This document shows, one piece after another, positions 16,089 to 22,462 of a stretch of DNA of 55,105 nucleotides (the stretch's first letter is position 1; each line of letters starts with the position of its first letter). Source of the DNA: Tubiluchus corallicola (Eukaryota > Priapulida > Priapulimorpha > Priapulimorphida > Tubiluchidae). The position numbers and the translations under genes are program-made. The DNA lies in contig JAQGDQ010000779.1 in the NCBI GenBank assembly GCA_030141605.1, forward strand, positions 41,354 through 96,458. Direction: 5' to 3'. A model generated the notes under the pieces. It was not told where the DNA came from. It did no database searches and saw nothing but the letters and a program-made list of their open reading frames with translations.

Positions 16089-17369
16089 ATGTTTAATTTT
16101 TTTAAAAAATGGAGGAAAAAATCCGTACCACCTGCTAGATTTGCTAGGCTCAACACAGGCAGGGTAACTATAAGACGGGGCGAAGACGCAGAAAACACCC
16201 TTATTAAATACATCAACCTTACTACATTTAGCAAACGCCGTCGCGATATGCAAGACTGGAAGGCTGCACGCGACCACGCCTGCGGAGAGAGCAAGACCCG
16301 CAAACTACTCTACGAACTATACTGGGATGTGCTAAGTAAAGACGATTTCTTAGCCTCCTTATCCGACAAACGCCGTATGCCCATACTCAACACGCCCATA
16401 ATATTTAAAAACCAAGATGGCACGGAGAACGAAGAGATAGCCCCTATGTTCGATACCAATTATTTTACCACTATATTAAAAGAAACCATCAACAGCGAGC
16501 TGTTTGGATATAGTCTTTTGGAAGTAGCAGCACCCAAGCCCAACAGTATAGAAGAGGGTAGTGTTGTGCTTATACCTCGCTCACACGTAAAGCCAGAGCT
16601 TGGCATAGTAGTAAAAGACCCTTATAGCACAACAGGCTTAAGTTACCTGACACCGCCACAAAGCAACAACACAATAGCTGTAGGCGACCTATGCAGTTTG
16701 GGATCTTACCTACAAGCCAGTAAGTTATCTATACGTATGGAGAACAATATAGGCGACTGGGGCGAAAGCAACGAAACATACGGAATGCCCGAAAAACACA
16801 TAAAAGTGGATAATGAGGATGAAAGGGAGAAGGTAAAGGAACAAATAGAAGAAGCAGGAGCAGGAGCAACACTTATAACCGACAAAGATGTAGAAATAGT
16901 GTATGCAGGAGCAGGCAGCGGCTCAGGCAGCGTTAATGGGACTTACGACACCCTAGACAAGCGACTGATGGAACGTATGGCCATACGTATATTAGGTGAA
17001 AGTATGACCACACTCGACAGCCGCAACTCTGGCTACGCACAGGCACAAATACATGGAGCTGTAAGCCAACAGCTCAATTCCAAAGACAGACAATTGGTAA
17101 TACGTACACTTAACAACCAACTACTACCTATACTCAACCGTGCTAATTGGAATTTGCAAGGTGAGTTCCAGTTTAAAAAGGTAAACACACATAGTACAGA
17201 AGAGCATATAAAGGTAGATGAAACCCTTCTAAGTATGGGAGTGCCGCTCTCCAAAGAAGAGCTCTACGAACGCTACAAACGCAATACACCACAAGACGAA
17301 GAAGATACATTAACACCGCGTAACGTAGGTAGAACAAACGAACTGAAGGTTAAAGATTTTTTCGGCTAA
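16089..17369 (+). CDS. Portal protein, DUF935 / Mu gp29-like
   Basis: A 426-residue dodecameric portal through which DNA is packaged and ejected. Recognised by TGRVTIRRGEDAENTLIKYI near the start, the ACGESKTRKLLYELYWDVLSKDDFLASLSDKR helix region, a long beta/linker region (NSELFGYSLLEVAAP), and the C-terminal wing with LGESMTTLDSRNSGYAQAQIHGAVSQQ. These are hallmarks of Bacteroidota DUF935 portals. The frame ends GAT TTT TTC GGC TAA. The last two sense codons before GGC form a canonical slippery heptamer into a start-less downstream frame, so a fraction of portals may carry a MuF-like extension. Confidence 0.85.
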   Translation: MFNFFKKWRKKSVPPARFARLNTGRVTIRRGEDAENTLIKYINLTTFSKRRRDMQDWKAARDHACGESKTRKLLYELYWDVLSKDDFLASLSDKRRMPILNTPIIFKNQDGTENEEIAPMFDTNYFTTILKETINSELFGYSLLEVAAPKPNSIEEGSVVLIPRSHVKPELGIVVKDPYSTTGLSYLTPPQSNNTIAVGDLCSLGSYLQASKLSIRMENNIGDWGESNETYGMPEKHIKVDNEDEREKVKEQIEEAGAGATLITDKDVEIVYAGAGSGSGSVNGTYDTLDKRLMERMAIRILGESMTTLDSRNSGYAQAQIHGAVSQQLNSKDRQLVIRTLNNQLLPILNRANWNLQGEFQFKKVNTHSTEEHIKVDETLLSMGVPLSKEELYERYKRNTPQDEEDTLTPRNVGRTNELKVKDFFG

Positions 17370-17805
17370 GCCCCGTAATTAAAAGCGGGGCAGTAAAGCA
17401 ACACTTTATAGCACTACACAAGTTATACAACAAGTACTACCAACAACTAACAAACGATGTAATATTACCATTACTACAAAAAGAGATAAACAACACTATT
17501 GCAAGGCTGTTTAAAGGCAGTTTAAAAGCAGGTGCAATAGGCCGTAAGACATTTGAAAAATTTTACAACGGTTTTGTAAATAATTATAACAAAACTTATA
17601 AGCAAGATATATTAAAAACTAAGTGGAACGCTCCAAATTGGGAATTTGTACAACGGGTAAAAACCAATTTTTCAACCTTTGTGGTTTTTTTAAAAATCAC
17701 AACAATACCCTTGAAGTAGCCCAACAACTTGTAAATAGTAGGGGCGAGCGTAGAACGTTTGAGCAATTTAAAAAAAGAGGTTTTGAAAATTTTGGAAAGA
17801 TATAA
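17354..17805 (+). pseudogene. MuF-like minor head protein, start-less and frameshifted, truncated
   Basis: An open frame from 17,354 to TAG 17,717-17,719 encodes ~120 residues, including FEKFYNGFVNNYNKTYKQ and WNAPNWEFVQRVKTN. The homologous text continues in the -1 frame from 17,692 (KNHNNTLEVAQQLV, RGERRTFEQFKKRGFENF) to a stop at 17,803. Together they match the N-terminal half of Bacteroidota phage minor head proteins (MuF family), which act inside the head next to the portal. The register change falls on T TTT TTA (17,686-17,692) within a T7-A5 run. The usual C-terminal half is missing, so even with frameshifting the product is truncated. Confidence 0.6.
17357..17391 (+). promoter_or_regulatory. 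Candidate -1 ribosomal frameshift signal at portal stop
   Basis: Heptamer T TTT TTC at 17,357-17,363 in the portal frame is followed by a 6-base spacer GGCTAA and a perfect 6-bp stem, GCCCCG (17,370-17,375) with CGGGGC (17,386-17,391), around a 10-base loop. A -1 slip leads straight into the open frame at 17,363 that has no start codon. Heptamer, spacer and stem all fall within the ranges known for programmed -1 frameshifting. No T-run follows the stem, so it is not a terminator. Confidence 0.55.
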
Positions 17806-17817
17806 TAAGAATTGGCT

Positions 17818-18054
17818 ATGAAGCGAATATGTGCACGCCAACCGCTCGGGAGTATATTGGTAGAATACAAAGGCAACAAGGTAGTGGTAAGCGGCGACCG
17901 CCCATATGCTGAGATACATAATGAAGGGGGACGTACTGGAGGGAGACGCTCTGCCTATATCCCCAAACGACAATATGCTGGAGTCCACAAAGACTGGATA
18001 AATAAAGCTATAAGCAACATAAAACAAGATATAACTAAGATAATTAATAATTAA
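17818..18054 (+). CDS. Virion morphogenesis protein gpG-like, C-terminal part
   Basis: About 78 residues from ATG 17,818; a TTG two codons upstream is also possible. The text QPLGSILVEYKGNKVVVSGDRPYAEIHNEGG followed by IPKRQYAGVHKDW is the C-terminal half of the Mu gpG / phage virion morphogenesis family (PF05069-like). There, YAxIHNxGG and the IPxRxF segment are conserved. Family members are ~130-170 residues, so the N-terminal half is absent. It sits immediately after the broken MuF gene, suggesting one deletion joined the two. It may still be translated as a short protein. Confidence 0.6.
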   Translation: MKRICARQPLGSILVEYKGNKVVVSGDRPYAEIHNEGGRTGGRRSAYIPKRQYAGVHKDWINKAISNIKQDITKIINN

Positions 18055-18536
18055 TGCAATTCCTCAAACAAATATACACAGGTATAGATAACAACTTGCA
18101 ACAAGCCGTAAGCGATGGCAAATTAGAAGCCTATTACTTGGATTGGGATTTTGGACAATTAGAAGAAGAGGCCAACCCACCCGTGAGCTTTCCTGCCGTA
18201 TTGATAGATGTGCAAGAAGGGCAAGAAGGTCAGGAGTTCGAACTCAACGGACGCACCACACAACAGGGCAGCCTTACTATAAATGTAAAAGTAGCTTTCA
18301 ATGTAGATGTAGCCTTAGAACATCTCGATAAGTTGCAAGTTATATACGAAGCTATAGGAGGCACCGCCAACACCTGCCATTCACAGCTCTACCTTACGCG
18401 ATTTAACCGACTACCCACACGCGGCTGGCTTACTTATGAGCTAGAGTTTGGCTGTACTGTATACACCGCCTACGGCCAACCCTATACATTAACACCCGCC
18501 AGCGGCGTAGTAGATCCGCTGTTTGAAGATTTATAA
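18054..18536 (+). CDS. Tail completion/terminator-like protein
   Basis: A 160-residue protein whose ATG overlaps the previous stop codon region (TTAATGC), indicating coupling. Contains NPPVSFPAVLIDV and GSLTINVKVAFNVD, then CHSQLYLTRFNRLP and WLTYELEFGCTVY. This alternation resembles the tail terminator or completion proteins of Mu-like phages (gp37 type), which cap the tail before head joining. There is no catalytic motif. It appears complete, unlike its neighbours on both sides. Confidence 0.6.
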   Translation: MQFLKQIYTGIDNNLQQAVSDGKLEAYYLDWDFGQLEEEANPPVSFPAVLIDVQEGQEGQEFELNGRTTQQGSLTINVKVAFNVDVALEHLDKLQVIYEAIGGTANTCHSQLYLTRFNRLPTRGWLTYELEFGCTVYTAYGQPYTLTPASGVVDPLFEDL

Positions 18537-18547
18537 TATATAAAACT

Positions 18548-18703
18548 ATGGAAATACAAGAGCTTAATAACCACAATTTTTTGAAGGATGGGGTGGTATC
18601 TCCAAAAATATATATAGCAGAGGTAGAAAAAACCGGTTTTATAAACATTTTTAGCGAAATAGAGAAACCCTATTTAGCCAACGTCTCATCGTCTCGACGT
18701 TAA
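18548..18703 (+). pseudogene. Truncated phage protein, 51 residues
   Basis: ATG 18,548 opens a frame with HNFLKDGVVSPKIYIAEVEK and ends in SSSRR at TAA 18,701-18,703. The N-terminal text reads like the start of a larger phage structural protein, while the last few codons run into the fibre remnant that follows in another frame. I interpret it as the 5' end of a gene fused by deletion to the 3' end of a fibre gene. The function is not recognised. Confidence 0.45.
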
Positions 18704-18797
18704 CGGTTCCGCTCGTGTAAGTGGTCTTGTGGATAAGCACGGAAATACGGGTGCAGCTGGGCAGGTTCTTACCGCCGATGGCTCAGGAGGTTTTTGA
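18698..18797 (+). pseudogene. 3' remnant of a tail-fibre gene
   Basis: The frame at 18,698 reads VNGSARVSGLVDKHGN, then TGAAGQVLTADGSGG and TGA. The G-N-T-G-x-x-G-Q-V-L-T-x-D-G-S-G motif is a common C-terminal repeat of phage fibres and adhesins. It has no start and only ~33 codons remain. Its stop overlaps the ATG of the amidase gene (TGAATG). Confidence 0.6.
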
Positions 18798-19256
18798 ATG
18801 GATATAACTAAATTAAATAATATGAGAATAATAGACAAAATCATTATTCATTGTACAGCAACCAAAGAAGGCGTAGCCATATCTGCTAAAACCGTAGATA
18901 AGTGGCACAGAGAAAGAGGGTTTAATGAGATAGGTTACCACTATCTGATAGGTTTAAATGGAGAGGTAGAAGCAGGTCGTTCTATCCAAAAGGTAGGAGC
19001 TCATTGTGAGGGACAAAATCGCCACAGTATAGGTGTTTCTTATGTGGGTGGTTTAGATGAGAGTGGCAACCCCAAAGATACCCGAACACCTGAGCAAGAA
19101 AAAGTATTAAGGCTGTTGGTTGCAGAATTAATACAGCAGTATCCTGATGCTACGATACATGGGCATAATGAGTTTAGTAGCAAAGCGTGTCCTTGCTTTG
19201 ACGTACACAAAGTGTTTACATTAAATGAAGTGGTTAGATTGGATAGTCAAGTTTAA
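18798..19256 (+). CDS. N-acetylmuramoyl-L-alanine amidase (endolysin), Amidase_2 family
   Basis: A 152-residue zinc amidase of the T7-lysozyme/PGRP type that cleaves the lactyl-peptide bond of peptidoglycan. Visible residues: H18 in IIIHCTAT (first zinc ligand), Y47/Y49 in GYHYLIG, H121/H123 in TIHGHNEF (second ligand), and K129 plus C131/C133 in SKACPCFD (catalytic Lys and third ligand). No signal peptide, so it depends on the holin-type proteins downstream. A second possible start is the ATG of MRIIDK nine codons in. Length matches the T7 family (~150). Confidence 0.9.
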   Translation: MDITKLNNMRIIDKIIIHCTATKEGVAISAKTVDKWHRERGFNEIGYHYLIGLNGEVEAGRSIQKVGAHCEGQNRHSIGVSYVGGLDESGNPKDTRTPEQEKVLRLLVAELIQQYPDATIHGHNEFSSKACPCFDVHKVFTLNEVVRLDSQV

Positions 19257-19638
19257 AAGTGGTTTGTTCGCCGTTATTGCCATAATAGGATTATTGCCAA
19301 ATTATAAGGCGTGTCAAAAGTTTTTATTCAATAATCCGCTTTTGCTGATAAGTGTAGTACTGGCACTGCTTTTAGTCTGTGTCTATACCATAATGAATAA
19401 ATTGTTAAAGCCGATTAATAAAAAGTTAGATGATAATATACACATGACTTTAGAGCTTCAAAAAAAAGAGTTGTGGCGGATAATAAATAAAGCAGTACGG
19501 CAAAAGTGGCTATACTTCTATGAACATGAGAGTTTTAGAAAGGCGTATAAATACTATCTCACTAATGGAGGCAATGGACGGATAGAACATTATTACAACA
19601 AGTTAATAAGAGATATTGAACTAAAAAAAGAGAGATGA
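19225..19638 (+). CDS. Two-TM lysis-cassette membrane protein
   Basis: A 137-residue protein starting within the amidase 3' end in another frame. Two hydrophobic segments, GLFAVIAIIGLLP (~13-26) and NPLLLISVVLALLLVCVYTI (~37-56), are followed by a basic helical cytoplasmic domain. Size and location between amidase and a 3-TM holin suggest a holin or antiholin. The long charged tail is unlike a minimal holin, so a spanin-like or regulatory role remains possible. The 4-base overlap with the next gene indicates coupling. Confidence 0.55.
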   Translation: MKWLDWIVKFKSGLFAVIAIIGLLPNYKACQKFLFNNPLLLISVVLALLLVCVYTIMNKLLKPINKKLDDNIHMTLELQKKELWRIINKAVRQKWLYFYEHESFRKAYKYYLTNGGNGRIEHYYNKLIRDIELKKER

Positions 19639-19979
19639 AAATAGTAGATAAAATTATAGGTACAGTAGACAAATTGATACCTGATAGTGATAAAAAGAAC
19701 GAGTTAAAAGTGGAACTCACTAAGATAGTGCAAACAAGCGTAACTGAGAGACATAAAAATGATATGACTTCTCGTAGTTGGCTCTCTAATAACATTAGGC
19801 CACTATCATTAATGTTCTTTATGGTCATGTTTGTTATCGGGTGTTTTACTAATCTGATTAATGAGTTTTGGGGCAGAATAATAGAAAATTGCTTGATGCT
19901 CTCTATTTCATTCTACTTTGGTGTAAGAACCTTAGAGAAAAGCGGAGGTATTGGAAAGCTATTTAATAGCAAAAAGTAA
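19635..19979 (+). CDS. Putative holin, 3TM/GTA-type
   Basis: A 114-residue protein. The N-terminal ~45 residues form a charged helix (VDKLIPDSDKKNELKVELTKIVQ). It is followed by WLSNNIRPLSLMFFMVMFVIG and a second hydrophobic stretch to FYFGVRTLEKS, the pattern of the GTA-type three-transmembrane holin family (PF11351-like). It would permeabilise the inner membrane so the amidase can reach the wall. It is the last gene before a terminator. Confidence 0.65.
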   Translation: MKIVDKIIGTVDKLIPDSDKKNELKVELTKIVQTSVTERHKNDMTSRSWLSNNIRPLSLMFFMVMFVIGCFTNLINEFWGRIIENCLMLSISFYFGVRTLEKSGGIGKLFNSKK

Positions 19980-19997
19980 AAAAACAAGAACATAAAA

Positions 19998-20014
19998 AAG
20001 CCCGAAAAGGGCTT
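19998..20014 (+). terminator. Hairpin after holin gene
   Basis: AAGCCC (19,998-20,003), loop GAAAA, GGGCTT (20,009-20,014), preceded by an A-run. Located 19 bases after the holin stop, it is a plausible end for the rightward late transcript, although only a short T-poor tail follows. Confidence 0.6.
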
Positions 20015-20117
20015 AATGAACTTAATAAGCGTCTGACTTCCTATATAGTAAGGGGAAACGAAAAGCAGAAGTGCTAACAGCTAATTACCCACTAAAAGAG
20101 ATACAGTAGATAGAGAA

Positions 20118-20148
20118 ACAGTCACCTGAGATATGGTGGCTGTTTTTT
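20118..20148 (+). terminator. Rho-independent terminator
   Basis: ACAGTCACC (20,118-20,126) pairs with GGTGGCTGT (20,135-20,143) with one G-T pair and is followed directly by a T-run. It lies at the extreme right of the phage and would stop read-through in or out of the prophage. Confidence 0.7.
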
Positions 20149-20186
20149 GTACATTTCGTCTTGAATTTTTGTACATTTCGTTTTGA
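20144..20186 (+). repeat. Pair of 22-bp-spaced direct repeats, possible Mu-like right-end transposase sites
   Basis: GTACATTTCGTYTTGA occurs at 20,149-20,164 and 20,171-20,186, each preceded by TTTTT, with a 22-bp period. In Mu, transposase-binding end sites are also ~22-bp elements placed near the phage termini. Here the pair lies just outside the last terminator. The left end is not in the window for comparison, so this is an inference. Confidence 0.4.
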
Positions 20187-20201
20187 CGGATATAACAGAA
20201 A

Positions 20202-20376
20202 GACACTGTTTCACAAAGCGTGTAAACTAAAAAAATACCGAGGGTTTGGCTATTTATAGCTGGACCCTTTGACACTGTTTCACAAAGTGTGTAAACTAAA
20301 AAAATACCGAGGGTTTGGCTACAAAGTGTGTAAACTAAAAAAATACCGAGGGTTTGGCTATTTATAGCTGGACCCT
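20202..20376 (+). repeat. Tandem copies of the IS left end
   Basis: Copy 1 is 20,202-20,270 (69 bp). Copy 2 is 20,271-20,321 (lacking the last ~18 bp). Copy 3 is 20,322-20,376 (lacking the first ~13 bp). Complete copies end with a GGGTTTGGCT / AGCTGGACCC hairpin (10 pairs with G-U) followed by a T-run, which also acts as a terminator for transcripts from the left. Confidence 0.85.
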
Positions 20377-21558
20377 TTTTTCAAATATAACTAAGAACTG
20401 ATTCAAGACAATGCCCCAGTTTCTGATTGGCATTGACCATTTTTTAGTTGCTTCTCTGGTTGCCAAAAATACAGATTTCATTACAGCCTGGTCTGACGGG
20501 AATGAAAGTTTGTTTTTTGTGTATTTTCTGATTTTTCCGTTGAGATTCTCAATCAGGTTGGTTGTATAAATTATCTTTCTGATTTCCAGCGGAAACTCAA
20601 AGAATACTGTTAGGTCTTCCCAGTTGTCTCGCCAGCTTTTAATTGCGTAAGAGTATTTATCCTCCCAAGCTGCTGCAAAATCTTCTAAAGCTGCTTTTGC
20701 AGCCTCTTTTGTAGGGGCGTTATAGATTTGCTTCATATCTTTTGTAAATGCCTTTTTATCTTTCCAAACCACGTATCTGCTTGCGTTACGGATTTGATGA
20801 ACAACACATATTTGTGTTTTAGATTCAGGGAAAACAGTTCGGATAGTATCTGTAAAGCCATTCAAGTTATCTGTTGCCGTAATCAGAATATCGTTAACTC
20901 CACGGGCTTTCATATCGGTAAGTACGTTCATCCAAAAGGCAGCGGACTCACTCTTGCCCAACCATAAGCCAAGAACCTCTTTTTTCCCATCTCTGCGAAG
21001 TCCTACGGCAATGTAAACGGTTTTGTTGACGACCTTAGAGTTCTCCCGCACTTTAAATACAATGCCATCCATCCAAACAATTAGGTATACAATTTCCAGA
21101 GGTCGGTTCTGCCACGCTACAATGTCGTTGGTGACTGAATCGGTAATCCTTGATATGGTGGATGTAGAAACTTCAAAACCGTATAGCTCCCGAATTTGCT
21201 CTTCAATATCGCTATTACTCATTCCTTTAGCATAAAACGAAACAATGATATTCTCTAAGCCATCGACCATGTTCCCTCCTTTGGGTACAATCATCGGATT
21301 AAACGAAGCATCACGGTCTCGGGGAACCTGAATGTTGGATTCTCCCAGAGTGGTTCGGACTCTCTTCTCTGAATAGCCATTGCGGGCATTCTGATTATCC
21401 GATTTTTGATTCTTATCATAGCCTAAATGACCATCGAGTTCTCCTTCAAGCATCTTTTCAATGCCTCGTTTTTGGAGCTCTTGTAAAAAACCATTGAGCT
21501 CTTCCCCTGAATTAAACTGTTCAAGGAAATCATCATTTAATAAATCTTCTTTTTTCAT
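20362..21558 (-). CDS. IS256-family (mutator-type) DDE transposase
   Basis: A 398-residue transposase, full family length. Catalytic residues are D164 in VWMDGI, D230 in TATDNLNGF and E337 in [15 protein letters not shown]; the conserved CVVHQIRN follows D230. The N-terminal ~100 residues contain [12 protein letters not shown] and GHLGYDKN, typical of Bacteroidota members. It acts by copy-out, circle-forming transposition with 8-9 bp target duplications in this family. No frameshift or missing motif, so it is probably active. The gene starts ~30 bp inside a strong palindrome that would block read-in transcription. Confidence 0.95.
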   Translation of the reverse strand: MKKEDLLNDDFLEQFNSGEELNGFLQELQKRGIEKMLEGELDGHLGYDKNQKSDNQNARNGYSEKRVRTTLGESNIQVPRDRDASFNPMIVPKGGNMVDGLENIIVSFYAKGMSNSDIEEQIRELYGFEVSTSTISRITDSVTNDIVAWQNRPLEIVYLIVWMDGIVFKVRENSKVVNKTVYIAVGLRRDGKKEVLGLWLGKSESAAFWMNVLTDMKARGVNDILITATDNLNGFTDTIRTVFPESKTQICVVHQIRNASRYVVWKDKKAFTKDMKQIYNAPTKEAAKAALEDFAAAWEDKYSYAIKSWRDNWEDLTVFFEFPLEIRKIIYTTNLIENLNGKIRKYTKNKLSFPSDQAVMKSVFLATREATKKWSMPIRNWGIVLNQFLVIFEKRVQL

Positions 21559-21587
21559 TACTGTCTAAAGTTTTAAAATTAAACAAA

Positions 21588-21619
21588 AAAATGCCGAGGG
21601 TTGCAACCCTCGGCATTTT
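21588..21619. terminator. Perfect 16-bp-arm palindrome at the IS right end
   Basis: ATGCCGAGGGTTG abuts its exact complement CAACCCTCGGCAT with no loop, flanked by AAA and TTT on both sides. It works as a bidirectional terminator hairpin between the IS tip and the transposase start, and its CCGAGGG half is also found in the left-end copies. Confidence 0.8.
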
Positions 21620-21639
21620 CTATTTACACAGTTTATGAG

Positions 21640-21660
21640 ATAGTGCTGACCCTAGTATAA
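21640..21660. other. Bacterial-to-animal junction
   Basis: Left of ~21,651 every feature is bacterial; right of it every feature is animal-type. The change falls at the tip of the IS inverted repeat (...GTGCTGAC), after which CCTAGTATAAAA belongs to the LINE frame. The LINE reading frame runs by chance another ~10 codons into the IS repeat. No spacer, vector, gap or N-run is seen. Confidence 0.85.
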
Positions 21661-22462
21661 AATTGTCCCTGATCAGGTTAGTGAAAGCCATTATTAAATT
21701 TTTATCAGATTGAAGCATAATATTACGTGTATAATTGGCATCAGCTATTTCCATGAACGGCATTCTTTTTGCATTATCTATTTTATTACATCTGAATAAA
21801 ATGTGCTGAGGAGTTTGCTCTTCTTCTCCACATGGACATAAACTAGTATCACACATATTAAGTCTATACAAAAAGCTGTTAAAATTCCCCTGACCAGTTA
21901 AAAAGGACATGGCAATGGATTCTATTTTCCTTTCATTATTTCCAAGCGGCAAATTTAAGGGTGTACATTTTATATTCTGTATTTCAACATTATCTCCTCG
22001 AAATTGCATAACATGCCTATATTTAGTTGCCCAGGTATAAGAAACATAATCTGTAATTTGACGTTTGGTATAAATTAACATATTTTCAGGAATTTGTTCA
22101 AGATCTGTATTACGAAAGTTTTCATTCCAGACAAATTTTAAAAAGTTTCTCACAGTCTGCACATTTGTATACATAATATTTTTATAAATATGTCTTCCTG
22201 TCAGACGTGTACTACCATACCGCAGAATCTGTTGTTTTACTAAATCATTAGCGCTCTGACATAATGTCTTAAGACATGATTTAACCACAATTACATTTAG
22301 TTCAATGTCTAACGGTGGAAGACCACAAAGTAATTCCAATTTAGTACGATCTGGTTTAAAAGCCAACCCCGCAGAAACTTTCATTATATCATAGGTTATA
22401 TCTTCAAATACAGTAAGTTTTTTACCTAACCATACAATAGCACCATACAGTATAATCGGCAA
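21653..22462 (-). pseudogene. LINE C-terminal region with cysteine motif
   Basis: Continuation of the LINE protein after a one-base frameshift, starting at LPIILYGAIVWLGKK, the conserved block after the RT thumb. Near the end CDTSLCPCGEEEQTPQHILF followed by RC forms the C-x-C-x9-H-x4-C-like knuckle common at jockey-type C-termini. The last ~10 codons before TAA at 21,620 are encoded by the IS inverted repeat and are not part of the element. The natural C-terminus is therefore unknown. Confidence 0.75.

Larger units (their letters stand above)
1..20190. mobile_element. Mu-like prophage, late region (partial; left end outside window)
   Basis: Gene content is that of a contractile-tailed transposable phage of Bacteroidota: a DUF935 (Mu gp29-type) portal, a MuF-type remnant, a gpG-type remnant, sheath, tube, tape measure, baseplate V/W/J, and terminase with a short HTH small subunit. 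Genes left of 8.3 kb read leftward and those right of 8.3 kb read rightward. The lysis genes lie at the right edge, followed by a terminator and a pair of direct repeats that may mark the phage end. Early genes (transposase A/B, repressor) are not in the window. Large structural genes are open while several small genes are broken, so I infer a decaying prophage. The exact right boundary is uncertain. Confidence 0.85.
20202..21652 (-). mobile_element. IS256-family insertion sequence, intact transposase
   Basis: A transposase gene lies between related terminal inverted repeats. Left tip: GACACTGTTTCACAAAG at 20,202 and again at 20,271. Right tip, read inward: AGCACTATCTCATAAAC at ~21,650-21,634. 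About 19 of 26 terminal bases match and the similarity continues into a shared TGTGTAAA and CCGAGGG block. The left end is present in about 2.8 tandem copies. No 8-9 bp target duplication is seen: AACAGAAA on the left against CCTAGTAT on the right. The right tip coincides with the start of the animal DNA. Confidence 0.85.

Noticed and set aside
17370-17391. Transcription terminator after the portal gene
   Set aside because: The GC stem is not followed by a T-run and coding text continues across it.
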